In this document: positions 28,251-42,150 of the stretch, in pieces
Layout of the letters: each line of letters begins with the position of its first letter
How positions within the stretch are numbered: position 1 is the stretch's first letter
Assembly: GCF_001544695.2 (NCBI RefSeq)
Contig: NZ_FCOM02000007.1
Coordinates: 124,001-188,000 of the forward strand
DNA from: Caballeronia arvi
Lineage (GTDB): Bacteria > Pseudomonadota > Gammaproteobacteria > Burkholderiales > Burkholderiaceae
DNA length: 64,000 bases
Reading direction: 5' to 3'
The notes under the pieces: generated by a model
Databases searched by the model: none
Told to the model about the DNA's origin: nothing
Seen by the model: the letters and a program-made list of their open reading frames with translations, nothing else
Position numbers and translations under genes: made by a program

Positions 28251-28956
28251 CTTGATTCCCGCCAGCAGGATCGTTCTCCAGGCTTCCGCGATCTCGAAGA
28301 CGTTCGAGCAGGGCGGCTTCAACGTGCAGGTGCTCGACAACGCGCAACTCGACGTGATGAAGGGCGAAAAGCTCGCGATCGTCGGCGCGTCGGGTTCGGG
28401 CAAGAGCACGCTGTTGCACGTGCTCGGCGGTCTCGACGAACCGAGCGCCGGCAAGGTCTCGCTGCTCGGCAAGCCGTTCACCGAGCTGAAGGAAAGAGAG
28501 CGTAACGAGCTGCGCAATCGCGCGCTCGGCTTCGTGTATCAGTTCCATCATCTGCTGCCGGAATTCACGGCGCTCGACAACGTCGCGATGCCGCTGCGCA
28601 TCCGCCGCATGTCGGAAGAAGATGCGCGCCGGCAAGCGCAGGAAATGCTGGAGCGCGTGGGCATCGGGCATCGCGCGAAGCATCGGCCAGGCGCGCTGTC
28701 GGGCGGCGAGCGTCAGCGCGTGGCGATCGCGCGCGCACTCGTCACGCGTCCCGCCTGCGTGCTCGCCGACGAACCGACCGGCAATCTCGACGGCGGCACG
28801 GCGGACACGGTCTTCAATCTGATGCTGGAGTTGTCGCAGACGCTTGAGACGAGCTTCGTGATCGTCACGCACGACGCCGATCTCGCCGCGCGCTGCGACC
28901 GCATCATGCGTCTGCGCGACGGCGTGCTGCACGAAGAGCCGTCTGTGCCGGTATAA
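28243..28956 (+). CDS. lolD: Lipoprotein-releasing ABC transporter ATP-binding protein
   Basis: ATPase powering the Lol release complex. The 237 residues contain Walker [10 protein letters not shown] (48-56), the LolD Q-loop region [17 protein letters not shown], the ABC signature [15 protein letters not shown], Walker [12 protein letters not shown] and the switch VTHD. The start ATG lies within ATGAGTGA, overlapping the permease stop. A TatD-family gene follows 23 bp later. Confidence 0.96.
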   Translation: MSDLIPASRIVLQASAISKTFEQGGFNVQVLDNAQLDVMKGEKLAIVGASGSGKSTLLHVLGGLDEPSAGKVSLLGKPFTELKERERNELRNRALGFVYQFHHLLPEFTALDNVAMPLRIRRMSEEDARRQAQEMLERVGIGHRAKHRPGALSGGERQRVAIARALVTRPACVLADEPTGNLDGGTADTVFNLMLELSQTLETSFVIVTHDADLAARCDRIMRLRDGVLHEEPSVPV

Positions 28957-28979
28957 CGCGTTCTTCCGCGGGAGGCGCC

Positions 28980-29768
28980 ATGTGGATCGATACGCACTGT
29001 CATCTCGATGCCGGCGAGTTCGATGCCGACCGCGATGCCGTCGCCGATGCGGCGTTCGATGCAGGCGTGACGCGCATCGTGATTCCGGGCGTCGATCGCG
29101 GCAATATCGGCACGGTGCGCGCGCTGGCGCATCGCATCGCGGGCGGCGCGTACGCGCTCGGCATCCATCCGCTGTTCACGCCGGGCGCGCATGAAGACGA
29201 TCTGCATGTTTTGCGCCGCGAGATCGAAGCGAGCCTCGATGATCCGCTGTTCGTCGGCATCGGCGAAATCGGGCTCGATTATTTCGTACCGACGCTCGAC
29301 GATGCGCGCCAGCAGTTCTTCTACGACGAGCAACTAAAGCTCGCCCGCGAGTTCGATCTGCCGGTCATCTGCCATGTGCGCAAATCGCAGGACAAGGTGC
29401 TGAAGGGCCTGCGCGTGCACGATATTCATTGCGGCATCGCGCACGCGTTCAACGGCAGTTTCCAGCAGGCCGAGGCGTTCATCGCGCAGGGCATGCGTCT
29501 CGGCTTCGGTGGCAATCTCACGTTCGAACGCGCGCGGCAGATTCGCCGGCTCGCGGCCGAACTTCCGCTCGACGCGATCGTGCTCGAAACCGATGCGCCC
29601 GACATTGCGCCTTCCTGGCTCTACAAGCAGCGCAATTCGCCGGACCAGGTTGCGGCCATCGCGAAAGTGCTCGCGCAACTGCGCGGCATCGACGAAAACG
29701 CGCTTTCCCTAGGCACAACGGCTAACGCTCACGCCGCGCTCCCACGCCTCGCGCTCGCCTCTTCATAA
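28980..29768 (+). CDS. TatD family metal-dependent DNase/hydrolase
   Basis: A 262-residue amidohydrolase-fold nuclease. Metal ligands are visible in DTHCHLD (His5 and His7), the Glu of GEIGLDYF (about 92-99), the His of PVICHVRK (about 130), the His of CGIAHAFNG, and the Asp of LETDAPDIAP. TatD-type enzymes have 3'-5' exonuclease activity and quality-control roles. The ATG follows a GGGAGG ribosome site 23 bp after lolD. It is followed by comEC. Confidence 0.92.
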   Translation: MWIDTHCHLDAGEFDADRDAVADAAFDAGVTRIVIPGVDRGNIGTVRALAHRIAGGAYALGIHPLFTPGAHEDDLHVLRREIEASLDDPLFVGIGEIGLDYFVPTLDDARQQFFYDEQLKLAREFDLPVICHVRKSQDKVLKGLRVHDIHCGIAHAFNGSFQQAEAFIAQGMRLGFGGNLTFERARQIRRLAAELPLDAIVLETDAPDIAPSWLYKQRNSPDQVAAIAKVLAQLRGIDENALSLGTTANAHAALPRLALASS

Positions 29769-29820
29769 TCGTTTCGATCGACGCTGATGTGCGTCGCGAC
29801 GAAGAGTGAAGAGGAAAGAA

Positions 29821-32304
29821 GTGCGGGCGATGTTGCTGGGTTTTGCGTTGGGCGTCTGGTGGTTGCAGCAGCAGGCACGCTTGCCGGATGGCGTCATATG
29901 GTTCACCTGCTGCGCGGTGTTCGCCGTCGCAGTGACGCTGGGCGCGATGAAGCCGCGCGTGCGCATCGCGAGCTTAGCGATCGTGGCTTGCGCATTGGGT
30001 TTCGCGTATGCGGCCTTGCGTGCCGAAGTCGCGCTGCGCGAGCAATTGCCCGTCGAGTACGAGCAACGCGATATCGAGCTCACGGGCTTCGTGCGCGGCC
30101 TTCCCGAGCGGCAAGCAGACGGCATGCGCTTCCTCTTCGAAGTCGAGGCGAACGGCGCGCGTTTGCATGACTTTCCGCGCATCGTGCGCCTGTCGTGGAT
30201 GTCTCCGGAGCCAATGAAGTTGCGGCCCGGAGAGCGATGGAAGCTGACCGCGCGCCTGAAGCGCGCGCACGCCAACGCGAATTTCGGCTTGCGCGATGCT
30301 GAAGCGACTTTGCTCGAACGCGGCATCCGCGCAACGGGCTCCGTATCGACGGCGCGCGCGCCGCGTCGTCTATCCGTCGATGCAACGAGCCCGCGTCTGA
30401 TGATCGATCGTCTTCGCGCCCGCGCGCGTGATCGCATCGAAACCGTGCTCGGGGACGCGCCGCATCGCGGGATCATCGTCGCGCTCGCGGTGGGCGCGCA
30501 GGACGCCGTCAGCGATGCCGACTGGTCGCTCATGCGCGCGACCGGCACGAGCCATCTCGTCGCGATATCGGGCTTGCATATCGGCTTCGTCGCGGGGCTG
30601 GCGGCGTTGATCGCGGGCTTCGTCTGGAAGCGCGTGCGGTGGCGGGGCGTGCCCGCGCCGCTGATCGCCGCAGCGCCGAAAGTGGCCGCGATCGGCGCGA
30701 CCGTGTTCGCCGCGTTCTATGCCGCGCTCGCCGGATTCAACGTGCCTGCGCAACGCACGCTCTGCATGTTGCTGATCTTCGCGGCCGCGTTTCTCTGCGG
30801 ACGGCGGCCCGCTTCCTCGCTCGTGCTGCTCTGGGCGCTCGCGTTCGTGCTGATCGTGGACCCGTGGGCGGTGACATCGCCGGGATTCTGGCTGTCGTTC
30901 GGCGCGGTCGCGGCGATTCTGCATGCGGTCGCGGCGGCGGGGCGCGTCGAATCGCAGGCGCGGACGGAGGATGACGACGACATCGATCAGTGGGACCGCA
31001 TCGATCCGAGCGAGGTCGGGCAGCGTCCGGAGCGGCCACGCAAGCGCAGGCCGTTTGCGTTCATCGCCCGCTTCTGGCGACGCGCGCGGCGTCGAGTGAA
31101 ATCGGGCGCGCGCGTGCAATACGCCGTGACGATCGCGCTCGCGCCGCTCACGGTCTACTGGTTCTCGCAGATTCCGTTGCTCGGGCCGCTCGCGAACGCG
31201 TTCGCGATTCCGTGGATCAGCGTGCTCGTGACGCCCGCAACGCTCGCGGGCCTCCTGCTTCCCGCACCGCTCGACGCGCCGATGCTCCACGCCGCGCATG
31301 CCGCGCTCTCCGTGCTGATCGATGTGCTTGCGCGCCTCGCCGATGCCGTCCCGGCGCCGCTCTGGTTTCTGCCGCGGCCGAATGCTTTCGCGCTCGCGGC
31401 ATCGGGCGTCGGCGTTGTGTGGGCGCTCGCGCCGCGTGGCTGGCCGCTGCGCTTCGCCGCGCCGTTGACGTGGCTGCCGCTTCTCGCGCCCGCGTCGCAT
31501 CCCGCGCCCGAAGGCGCGTTTCGCGTGACCGCGCTCGATATCGGTCAGGGATCGGCGCTCGTCGTCGAAACCGCGCGGCACGCGTTGCTCTTCGATGCCG
31601 GTCCGGGCCCCGAATCGACGCACGCGGGCGAGCGCATCACCGTGCCGTATCTGCAAGCCGCGGGCGTGCATACGCTCGATGCGCTCGTCATCAGCCATTC
31701 CGATTCGGATCACGCGGGCGGCGCGCCGGCCGTGCTGCAGTCGATCGCCGTGCGGCAGATGCTCGCATCGCTGCCCGCAAAGGATGCGCTCTGGTCCAAT
31801 GCGCGCGCACGCCGCGCAGAGACGTTGCGCTGCGTTTCCGGGCAGCGCTGGACGTGGGACGGCGTCGAATTCCGCGTGTTGTGGCCGGAGCCGGGACCGC
31901 TTGCCGGCAAGCCGAACCATCAGTCGTGCGTGCTGAAGGTGACGAGCGCGGCAGGGCGTGCGGCACTGTTCACCGCGGATATCGAGGCGGACGTCGAACG
32001 CATGCTGATCGCGCGTGAGCCAGCCGCGTTGCGCGCCGATGTGCTGATCGTGCCGCACCACGGCAGCCGCACTTCGTCCACCGAGCCTTTCCTCGATTCC
32101 ATCGGGCCGGTCGCGGCGATATTTCAGGTAGGCTATCGCAACCGCTTTCACCATCCGCATCCAACCGTGTTCGCGCGCTACGGGCTGCGCGGCATCGCGC
32201 TCTCACGCAGCGACGACGACGGCGCCGCGCGCATCGACATTGGCTCTGCAATCGTGCTCGAGCGCTATCGGGACACGCACGCGCGCTACTGGATGAATCA
32301 CTAA
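29821..32304 (+). CDS. comEC: ComEC/Rec2 family DNA internalisation channel
   Basis: An inner-membrane protein that conducts single-stranded transforming DNA in competent bacteria. The roughly 827 residues contain an N-terminal DUF4131/OB part (about 20-190), the Competence domain with TSHLVAISGLHIGFVAGL (about 243-260) and several helices, a charged insertion around DDDDIDQWDRIDPSE, and a C-terminal metallo-beta-lactamase-like domain (from about 560) with HSDSDHAGG and VPHHGSRTS. Start is uncertain: GTG 29821 has GAGG 6 nt upstream; GTG 29806 and ATG 29830 are alternatives. Whether the organism is competent cannot be judged from this window. Confidence 0.92.
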   Translation: MRAMLLGFALGVWWLQQQARLPDGVIWFTCCAVFAVAVTLGAMKPRVRIASLAIVACALGFAYAALRAEVALREQLPVEYEQRDIELTGFVRGLPERQADGMRFLFEVEANGARLHDFPRIVRLSWMSPEPMKLRPGERWKLTARLKRAHANANFGLRDAEATLLERGIRATGSVSTARAPRRLSVDATSPRLMIDRLRARARDRIETVLGDAPHRGIIVALAVGAQDAVSDADWSLMRATGTSHLVAISGLHIGFVAGLAALIAGFVWKRVRWRGVPAPLIAAAPKVAAIGATVFAAFYAALAGFNVPAQRTLCMLLIFAAAFLCGRRPASSLVLLWALAFVLIVDPWAVTSPGFWLSFGAVAAILHAVAAAGRVESQARTEDDDDIDQWDRIDPSEVGQRPERPRKRRPFAFIARFWRRARRRVKSGARVQYAVTIALAPLTVYWFSQIPLLGPLANAFAIPWISVLVTPATLAGLLLPAPLDAPMLHAAHAALSVLIDVLARLADAVPAPLWFLPRPNAFALAASGVGVVWALAPRGWPLRFAAPLTWLPLLAPASHPAPEGAFRVTALDIGQGSALVVETARHALLFDAGPGPESTHAGERITVPYLQAAGVHTLDALVISHSDSDHAGGAPAVLQSIAVRQMLASLPAKDALWSNARARRAETLRCVSGQRWTWDGVEFRVLWPEPGPLAGKPNHQSCVLKVTSAAGRAALFTADIEADVERMLIAREPAALRADVLIVPHHGSRTSSTEPFLDSIGPVAAIFQVGYRNRFHHPHPTVFARYGLRGIALSRSDDDGAARIDIGSAIVLERYRDTHARYWMNH

Positions 32305-32322
32305 AAAAGATAAAGGTGCCGC

Positions 32323-33144
32323 TTGAAAGACATCATCCATTTCTCGCATGCGAACGGCTTTCCGGCGTCGACATATCGCACGATTTTCGCAGAGCTTTCC
32401 GACGATTACGACATTCGCAGCATCGAGCGCATCGGCCATGACGCACGTTTTCCGGTCACGCGCGACTGGCCGTATCTCGTCGATCAACTCATCGACGACA
32501 TGAGCCGCTACCGTCGCGAGGCCGACGGCGATCATCCGAAAGTGTGGCTCGTCGGGCATTCACTCGGCGGCTATCTGTCGATGATGGCGGCGCTGAAACG
32601 CCCGCAATGGGTGAAGGGCGTCGTGATGCTCGACTCGCCGGTGATCGCCGGCTGGAAGAGCGGCCTTCTGCGCGTCACGCAATGGACCGGGCTCGACGAA
32701 CGCCTTTCGCCCGCCGCCGCGACGAAGAAGCGCCGCACCCGCTGGGCGAGCCGCGACGAGGCATGGCGGCATTTTCTGGCGAAGCCCGCGTTCGCGCGCT
32801 GGGACGAGCGCATGCTGTCCGACTATATCGACTTCGGTATTCCGCAGAGTCAGGCCGACGGCGCACGTGCGCTCGCGTTCGATCGTCACATCGAATATCT
32901 GATTTACCGCACGCTGCCGCATACGCTCGGCGCGCGGCTTGCGCACGGCGCGCCGGCGCCGGTCGGTTTCATCGCCGGGACACGGTCGCGCGAAGTGCGG
33001 CAGGTGGGCCTCGGCGTGACGCGGCGCATTGCCGGCGAGCATTTCGAATGGATGGAAGGCAGCCATCTCTTCCCGATGGAGCGCCCGATCGACACCGCGC
33101 GCGCCGTGCAGCGCCTCCTGAAAGCGATGCAGGCATCGCTGTGA
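32323..33144 (+). CDS. Alpha/beta hydrolase
   Basis: A 273-residue alpha/beta-fold hydrolase. The nucleophile elbow GHSLGG (about 76-81) supplies the Ser, and HANGFPASTY near the N-terminus forms the oxyanion-hole loop; the C-terminal GSHLFPMERP contains the probable catalytic His. The TTG start follows AAAGGTG. Substrate unknown. It lies between comEC (18 bp gap) and pyrG. Confidence 0.88.
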   Translation: MKDIIHFSHANGFPASTYRTIFAELSDDYDIRSIERIGHDARFPVTRDWPYLVDQLIDDMSRYRREADGDHPKVWLVGHSLGGYLSMMAALKRPQWVKGVVMLDSPVIAGWKSGLLRVTQWTGLDERLSPAAATKKRRTRWASRDEAWRHFLAKPAFARWDERMLSDYIDFGIPQSQADGARALAFDRHIEYLIYRTLPHTLGARLAHGAPAPVGFIAGTRSREVRQVGLGVTRRIAGEHFEWMEGSHLFPMERPIDTARAVQRLLKAMQASL

Positions 33145-37392
<4,248 letters not shown>

Positions 37393-37504
37393 AGCTTTTG
37401 CCGCTTTAGTCGATAAAGGACGTTAAGTCATCTTTTGAAGCCCGCGGCCCACGGTTCTCGAAGTCAATCGAGGCCGCCGGGCTGCGCTTATTTCGGCTAC
37501 GTGA

Positions 37505-37969
37505 ATGCGGCTCGTAACTGTCGTTCTGATTCTGTTGCTGGTGTTGATCCAATACCCGCTCTGGTGGGGGCACGGCGGCTGGCTGCGCGTGCATGAATTG
37601 CAGCAGCAGCTTGCGCAGCAGACGGAGAAGAACACGAACCTGCGATTGCGCAACGAGCGCGTCCAGGGCGAAGTGCAGGATCTGCAAGGAGGCACCGCCG
37701 CCGTGGAAGAGCGCGCGCGCTATGAAATGGGCATGGTGAAGGACAGCGAGGTCTTCGTGCAATTCGTCTCGCCGAATTCAACCGCGCCCGTCAATTCCGC
37801 GAACGTGCCGGGCATGAACGGCTCGACGCGCGGTCAGGTCTCGGCAGCGCCGCTGCGCGTGGTGCCGAACCCCGTCTCGCGCTCGAAGCAGGAGTTGCGC
37901 GATCTGGACAAGAAGGCGCGGAAGGAAAAAGCGGCTGAAGCGAAGAAGCAGCAGGGCGCGGCTCAATAG
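37505..37969 (+). CDS. ftsB: Cell division protein FtsB
   Basis: A bitopic divisome protein that forms the FtsQ-FtsB-FtsL complex. The 154 residues have an N-terminal transmembrane helix (about 2-18), the conserved [10 protein letters not shown] motif (18-27), a coiled coil (about 30-65) including [13 protein letters not shown] heptads, and [18 protein letters not shown]. The C-terminal 60 residues are variable and Lys/Ala-rich, longer than E. coli FtsB (103 aa). It follows eno, the conserved position for ftsB in many proteobacteria. Confidence 0.92.
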   Translation: MRLVTVVLILLLVLIQYPLWWGHGGWLRVHELQQQLAQQTEKNTNLRLRNERVQGEVQDLQGGTAAVEERARYEMGMVKDSEVFVQFVSPNSTAPVNSANVPGMNGSTRGQVSAAPLRVVPNPVSRSKQELRDLDKKARKEKAAEAKKQQGAAQ

Positions 37970-37993
37970 CGGCGCGGTTTTATCGAACTGCAT

Positions 37994-38027
37994 AAAAAAT
38001 GGCGCGGTGATCGACCGCGCCATTTTT
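37994..38027 (+). terminator. Intrinsic terminator after ftsB (bidirectional)
   Basis: AAAAAATGGCGCGGT (37994-38008) pairs with ACCGCGCCATTTTT (38014-38027) around a 5-nt loop. Both T tracts allow use by ftsB and by the convergent lipoprotein gene ending at 38055. Confidence 0.88.
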
Positions 38028-38054
38028 GTTTCTGCGGACGTATTCCCGACTCGT

Positions 38055-38405
38055 TCACCAGGCAGTGCCGAATCCGACGCCCGTGCCCCAGTACGGGCCG
38101 CCCCAGCCGCCGCTCGAATATCCGCCATACACCGAGACCGGCATGGGTGCATAGAACTGCGACATCGTCTTCGCGGCATTGCCCGCGGCGGCGGCCTGCT
38201 GCGACTCGTTGAGCGCCTGCTTGTCGATGGCGTTGTAGCGTTCCATCTGCTGTTGCGGCGTCAGTGCCTGCTGCAACGCAGGCGGCGTGTCGGGCAGACG
38301 GCTATAGATCGGCGAAGGGCCGGGCGGGTCCATCGCGCAGCCGGCGAGGAGCGCCGCGCCGGCGATACACGACATGAGATTCCGGTTGAACGTCGAGGGT
38401 TTCAT
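38055..38405 (-). CDS. Small predicted lipoprotein
   Basis: A 116-residue protein with a signal peptide and lipobox LLAGC (Cys23). The mature part has a Gln-rich helical stretch (LTPQQQMERYNAIDKQAL) and a Gly/Trp/Tyr-rich C-terminus (GGYSSGGWGGPYWG). No known domain recognised. It is alone on the minus strand between the ftsB terminator and hslO. Envelope localisation is inferred from the lipobox. Confidence 0.78.
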   Translation of the reverse strand: MKPSTFNRNLMSCIAGAALLAGCAMDPPGPSPIYSRLPDTPPALQQALTPQQQMERYNAIDKQALNESQQAAAAGNAAKTMSQFYAPMPVSVYGGYSSGGWGGPYWGTGVGFGTAW

Positions 38406-38569
38406 TTTGCGACCTCCAGCGGGTCGGACAACTAAGTAAGACTCTCATCATAGCGCGCGGCGGGTTTCGCGAGACACCCGCCGCGGGTGGGCGCGACGAT
38501 CATTCGCCGTGCCGCCAAAGCCCCGATGAACGCGCCGCCATCTCCGCCGGACAAGGGTTCGCGCCGTGT

Positions 38570-39520
38570 TCAGTGCCGTTGTCCCGGCGCCGGGCTCACG
38601 CCTTGTGAGAGTTCTTTTGCGACAAAAAGTTGCGCAACGTCGACAGCGTCGAAGTCATAGCGCTGGTTGCAGAACTCGCAATGCACTTCGACCTCGCCGC
38701 GCTCCGCGAGCACGCCGTCGACTTCTTCGCGACCGAGCATCTTCAGCATGCCGCCCACCTTCTCGCGCGAGCACGTGCAATGGAAGCGCGCCGCCGCCGG
38801 CTCGAAGTGCTGCACGTTCTCCTGCCAGAACAGGCGCTTGAAAACCGTCTCCGGTTCTTCCTTCAGCAATTCTTCGGTCGAAAGCGTGCTGCCGAGATGG
38901 CAGACGCGCTGCCAGGTGTCGGCGTCGTGCTCGCCCGGATGCGGGACGATGCCGCCGTCGCCCGGCAGCTTCTGCAACAGCATGCCGACCGCGCGATCCG
39001 TGTCCGCGGCGAGCCACAAGCGCGTGTCGAGCTGCTCGGAGTGGTGCATGTAGTGCTCGAGGACTTCGGCCATCGACGAAAGCGGGCCGTGCTCGCCCGA
39101 CAGCGGCACGATGCCCTGATACGGCTGCTGTCCCGGCTTCTTGTCGGCCGGATCGAGCGTGATGACGCAGCGCCCGCGCCCGTGACGGTTCAGCAGCCCG
39201 GCAAGCGACATCTCGCTTTCGAGCTCGGCTTCCGCGCCTTCTGCGAGCTTCGCCGTGGCACGCAGCGACAGGTTCGAGTTGCACTGCACGACCAGCATCT
39301 TCACCGGGCCGTCGCCGTAGATCTGCATGACGAGCGTGCCGTCGAATTTGAGATTCGCCGACAGCAGCGCGCACGCGGCCATCATCTCGCCGAGCACGTT
39401 GCGCACGGCCGGCGGATAGGCACGGCGCGCGAGCACTTCCTGCCACGTGTTACGCAACGAAACGATCTCGCCGCGCACGGGCGCCGCGTTGAACATGAAT
39501 TTCTGCAACTGGTCGTTCAC
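38570..39520 (-). CDS. hslO: Hsp33 family redox-regulated chaperone
   Basis: A cytoplasmic holdase activated by oxidative unfolding. The 316 residues contain the N-terminal core domain (FMFNAAPVRGEIVSL) and the C-terminal zinc switch with a Cys-x-Cys pair (HCTCSRE, about 256-260) and a Cys-x2-Cys pair (HCEFC, about 288-292), the four redox-active cysteines. The GTG start at 39520 is supported by an AAGGAAGAG ribosome site. A gamma-carbonic anhydrase gene ends 43 bp upstream. Confidence 0.94.
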   Translation of the reverse strand: MNDQLQKFMFNAAPVRGEIVSLRNTWQEVLARRAYPPAVRNVLGEMMAACALLSANLKFDGTLVMQIYGDGPVKMLVVQCNSNLSLRATAKLAEGAEAELESEMSLAGLLNRHGRGRCVITLDPADKKPGQQPYQGIVPLSGEHGPLSSMAEVLEHYMHHSEQLDTRLWLAADTDRAVGMLLQKLPGDGGIVPHPGEHDADTWQRVCHLGSTLSTEELLKEEPETVFKRLFWQENVQHFEPAAARFHCTCSREKVGGMLKMLGREEVDGVLAERGEVEVHCEFCNQRYDFDAVDVAQLFVAKELSQGVSPAPGQRH

Positions 39521-39563
39521 AACTCTTCCTTGGGTGTTGAGGCTCGCCCGTTCTTTCGGGTCT

Positions 39564-40088
39564 TCAGCCGATGCGCACGAGCTGCGCCTTGTAGTATTCG
39601 CGCCGGTCGGCATAGCTTGCCGTGGCCGCGCGCATGCGGGCGATGTCCGCCTCGCCGATTTCCCGCACGGCCTTCGCGGGCGAGCCGAGAATCAGCGTGT
39701 TGTCCGGGAACACCTTGCCTTCGGTGACGACGGCGCCCGCGCCAACCAGACAGTTGCGGCCGATCACCGCACCATTCAAGACCACCGCCTGAATCCCGAT
39801 CAGCGAGCCTTCCTTGATCGTGCAGCCGTGCAGCATCGCCTGATGGCCGACGGTGACGTCGTTTTCGATCGTCAGAGGAAAGCCCGGGTCCGCGTGCAGC
39901 ACGGCGCCTTCCTGCACGTTGCTGCCTCGCCCGACGACGATCGGCTCGTTGTCGCCGCGCAGGGCGGCGGCGGGCCAGACGCTCGCGTTTTCCTCGAGCG
40001 TCACGCGGCCGATGATCGTCGCGGTATCCGCGAGAAACACGCTTTCGTGGATGGTGGGGGCGTCGTCGCCGAGTTTATAGATGGCCAC
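39564..40088 (-). CDS. Gamma-carbonic anhydrase family protein (YrdA/PaaY-like)
   Basis: A 174-residue left-handed beta-helix (hexapeptide repeat) protein. The hexapeptide rungs run from about 15 to 150, and conserved His residues are present in VLHADPG and GHQAMLHGC, the positions that bind zinc in gamma-class enzymes. Such proteins may be true carbonic anhydrases or thioesterase-like; activity is not predictable. The start ATG is at 40088. The gene precedes hslO on the same strand. Confidence 0.9.
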   Translation of the reverse strand: MAIYKLGDDAPTIHESVFLADTATIIGRVTLEENASVWPAAALRGDNEPIVVGRGSNVQEGAVLHADPGFPLTIENDVTVGHQAMLHGCTIKEGSLIGIQAVVLNGAVIGRNCLVGAGAVVTEGKVFPDNTLILGSPAKAVREIGEADIARMRAATASYADRREYYKAQLVRIG

Positions 40089-40297
40089 ATTGTCTCCTGA
40101 GGCGGGGTGTCGTGAGGATGGGACGCGGGGCGCGCCGCGGCCGGCGGCGCTAAAATGCGCGCCTGCCGGAGCGGCGTGACGTGTTTCGCCGCGCGATCGT
40201 TGCGCGGTTTGCGACGCTCACCGGGATTACTATTTTAGCTGTTTGCGACATCCGTCCGCCGGACCGCCGCGTTCGACGCCGTTTCCGAGATAGTTCG

Positions 40298-41137
40298 ATG
40301 CACGACCCTGCGATGTCCCCTGAGGCCAACAACTGCGCGCGTCACGCGGCGCTCGAGATCCTGCGCGAACACGCGCCCGCGCTCAAGGCGGCGCACGCCC
40401 GCGCGCTGTGGGACGCGGTGCGCGCGGCGCCCGTGCGCATCGATCCGGACGCGACGTTCGAGGAGCCGGACGACTTGCCCGGCCGGCCCACGCGGCCGGA
40501 ACTCGTTGCGCCGTCGTCGCTGAAGCGCCGCAGCATGCAGTCCGATGCGGGACGCGCCGTGCTGCTGCACGCGCTTGCGCACATCGAGTTCAATGCGATC
40601 AACCTGGCCCTCGATGCCGTCTGGCGCTTCCCGTTGATGCCACGTGAATTTTATCTCGACTGGTTGAAAGTGGCGGCGGAGGAAGCACATCATTTCTCGC
40701 TTCTGAGCGCGCGGCTCGCCGAATTCGGCCATACATACGGCGATTTTCCGGCGCACGACGGCCTTTGGGAGATGGCGCAACGCACGCGCGGCGACGTGCT
40801 CGCGCGCATGGCGCTCGTGCCGCGCACACTTGAGGCGCGCGGGCTGGACGCGTCGCCGCCAATCAGAAAGCGTCTCGCGCAGGCGGGCGATCACGCATCG
40901 GCAGCCATTCTCGATGTGATCCTGCGCGACGAGATCGGCCACGTGCTGATCGGCAATCGCTGGTTCCGCTTTCTCTGCGACGGCCAAGGCATCGATCCGC
41001 ACCCGACTTACGAACGCCTCGCGGAGCAATATCACGCGCCGAAGCTGCGTGGGCCGTTCAACTTCGACGCGCGCCGCGACGCCGGTTTCGACGAAGCCGA
41101 ACTGCGCGCGCTCGCCGGCCTCGACGATGCGAAGTAG
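40298..41137 (+). CDS. DUF455 family ferritin-like protein
   Basis: A 279-residue helical protein of the DUF455 (ferritin-like) family. Metal-binding helices are suggested by HALAHIEFNAINLALDAVWRF, with Glu and His, by AAEEAHHFSLLSARL, and by ILRDEIGHVLIGNRWF, a typical E-x6-Y, E-x2-H carboxylate-bridged di-iron pattern. Related proteins include MiaE-like oxygenases, but a specific reaction cannot be assigned. ATG 40298 was chosen; ATG 40313 is possible, and the open extension back to 40181 is not conserved. Confidence 0.82.
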   Translation: MHDPAMSPEANNCARHAALEILREHAPALKAAHARALWDAVRAAPVRIDPDATFEEPDDLPGRPTRPELVAPSSLKRRSMQSDAGRAVLLHALAHIEFNAINLALDAVWRFPLMPREFYLDWLKVAAEEAHHFSLLSARLAEFGHTYGDFPAHDGLWEMAQRTRGDVLARMALVPRTLEARGLDASPPIRKRLAQAGDHASAAILDVILRDEIGHVLIGNRWFRFLCDGQGIDPHPTYERLAEQYHAPKLRGPFNFDARRDAGFDEAELRALAGLDDAK

Positions 41138-41148
41138 GGCAGCGCCGC

Positions 41149-41154
41149 TATAAT
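41149..41154 (+). promoter_or_regulatory. Consensus -10 upstream of hydrolase gene
   Basis: TATAAT in a GC-rich gap, 42 bp before the chosen ATG at 41196. No good -35 is seen at the expected distance (41126-41131, GATGCG). Confidence 0.35.
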
Positions 41155-41195
41155 CGAACGATCATATTTTTTTGCAACCGATGCGAGACGTGACC

Positions 41196-42080
41196 ATGAA
41201 AGAATCGCGTTCCGATTTCGTCGATGCGCGCGGCGTGCGTCTGCACGTGCGCCGCTGGGGTTCGCCCGACGCCCCCATGTTGTTCATGCTGCACGGCTGG
41301 ATGGACGTTTCGGCGTCGTTCCAGTTCGTCGTCGATGCGCTCGCCGGCGACTGGCAAGTGCTCGCGCCCGACGCACGCGGCTTCGGTCTGTCCGACTGGC
41401 CTGTCGCGGAAAAGGGCGGCGGCCACTATTACTTCCCCGACTATCTCGCCGATCTCGACCTGTTGCTCGACCGCTACGCGCCGGGCGCGCCGGCGAATCT
41501 CGTCGGTCACAGCATGGGCGCGAACGTGGCGCTGCTCTATGCGGGCGTGCGGCCCTCGCGCGTGCGCCGCGTAGTCGATCTCGAAGGCTTCGGCCTGCCA
41601 GCGATGCGCCCGTCGCAGTCGCCAGGGCGTCTCACGCAATGGCTCGACGATCTGCGCGTGCCGCCCGCGCTGCGCAGCTACGCGAGCCTCGACGAAGTCG
41701 CCGATCGGCTGATCCGCACGAATCCGCGTCTGCCGCTCGCCCGTGCGCGCTATCTCGCCCAGCACTGGTCGCGCCAGGAAGCGGACGGGCGTTTTCATCT
41801 GCTCGCCGATCCGGCGCACAAGTTGCGTGGACCGACCTTGTACCGGCTGGACGAGGTCACCGCGGCGTGGGCGCGCGTCGCGGCGCCGGTGCTGCACGTC
41901 GAAGCCAAAGATTCGCCGACGCTCGCGGCTTTCGCGGGTGAGACGCCCGTCGCCGAGTTCAAGACGCGCTTTGCCGCTTTTCCCGACTGGCGCGAGGAAA
42001 TCGTCGACGACGCCGGCCACATGATCCATCACGACCAGCCGGAACGCGTCGCCGCGCTCGTCGAGGCATTCTGCGCGTGA
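41196..42080 (+). CDS. Alpha/beta fold hydrolase
   Basis: A 294-residue hydrolase with LHGWMDVSASFQ (oxyanion loop, about 32-43), the nucleophile elbow GHSMGA (about 106-111) and the C-terminal DAGHMIHHDQP carrying the catalytic His. The family includes esterases and epoxide hydrolase-like enzymes; substrate unknown. The start is uncertain: ATG 41196 and ATG 41181 are in frame, and TTG 41172 is the furthest. Confidence 0.88.
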   Translation: MKESRSDFVDARGVRLHVRRWGSPDAPMLFMLHGWMDVSASFQFVVDALAGDWQVLAPDARGFGLSDWPVAEKGGGHYYFPDYLADLDLLLDRYAPGAPANLVGHSMGANVALLYAGVRPSRVRRVVDLEGFGLPAMRPSQSPGRLTQWLDDLRVPPALRSYASLDEVADRLIRTNPRLPLARARYLAQHWSRQEADGRFHLLADPAHKLRGPTLYRLDEVTAAWARVAAPVLHVEAKDSPTLAAFAGETPVAEFKTRFAAFPDWREEIVDDAGHMIHHDQPERVAALVEAFCA

Positions 42081-42150
42081 AGGCAGGCATTACATAACCG
42101 GCGTGTCATGCCGTTACAGTTAGAATGTCATTGAAACCCAAGAGTCCACG

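Noticed and set aside
38457-38569. A gene between the small lipoprotein and hslO
   Set aside because: Only short shadow frames without ribosome sites or similarity; treated as spacer and promoter region.
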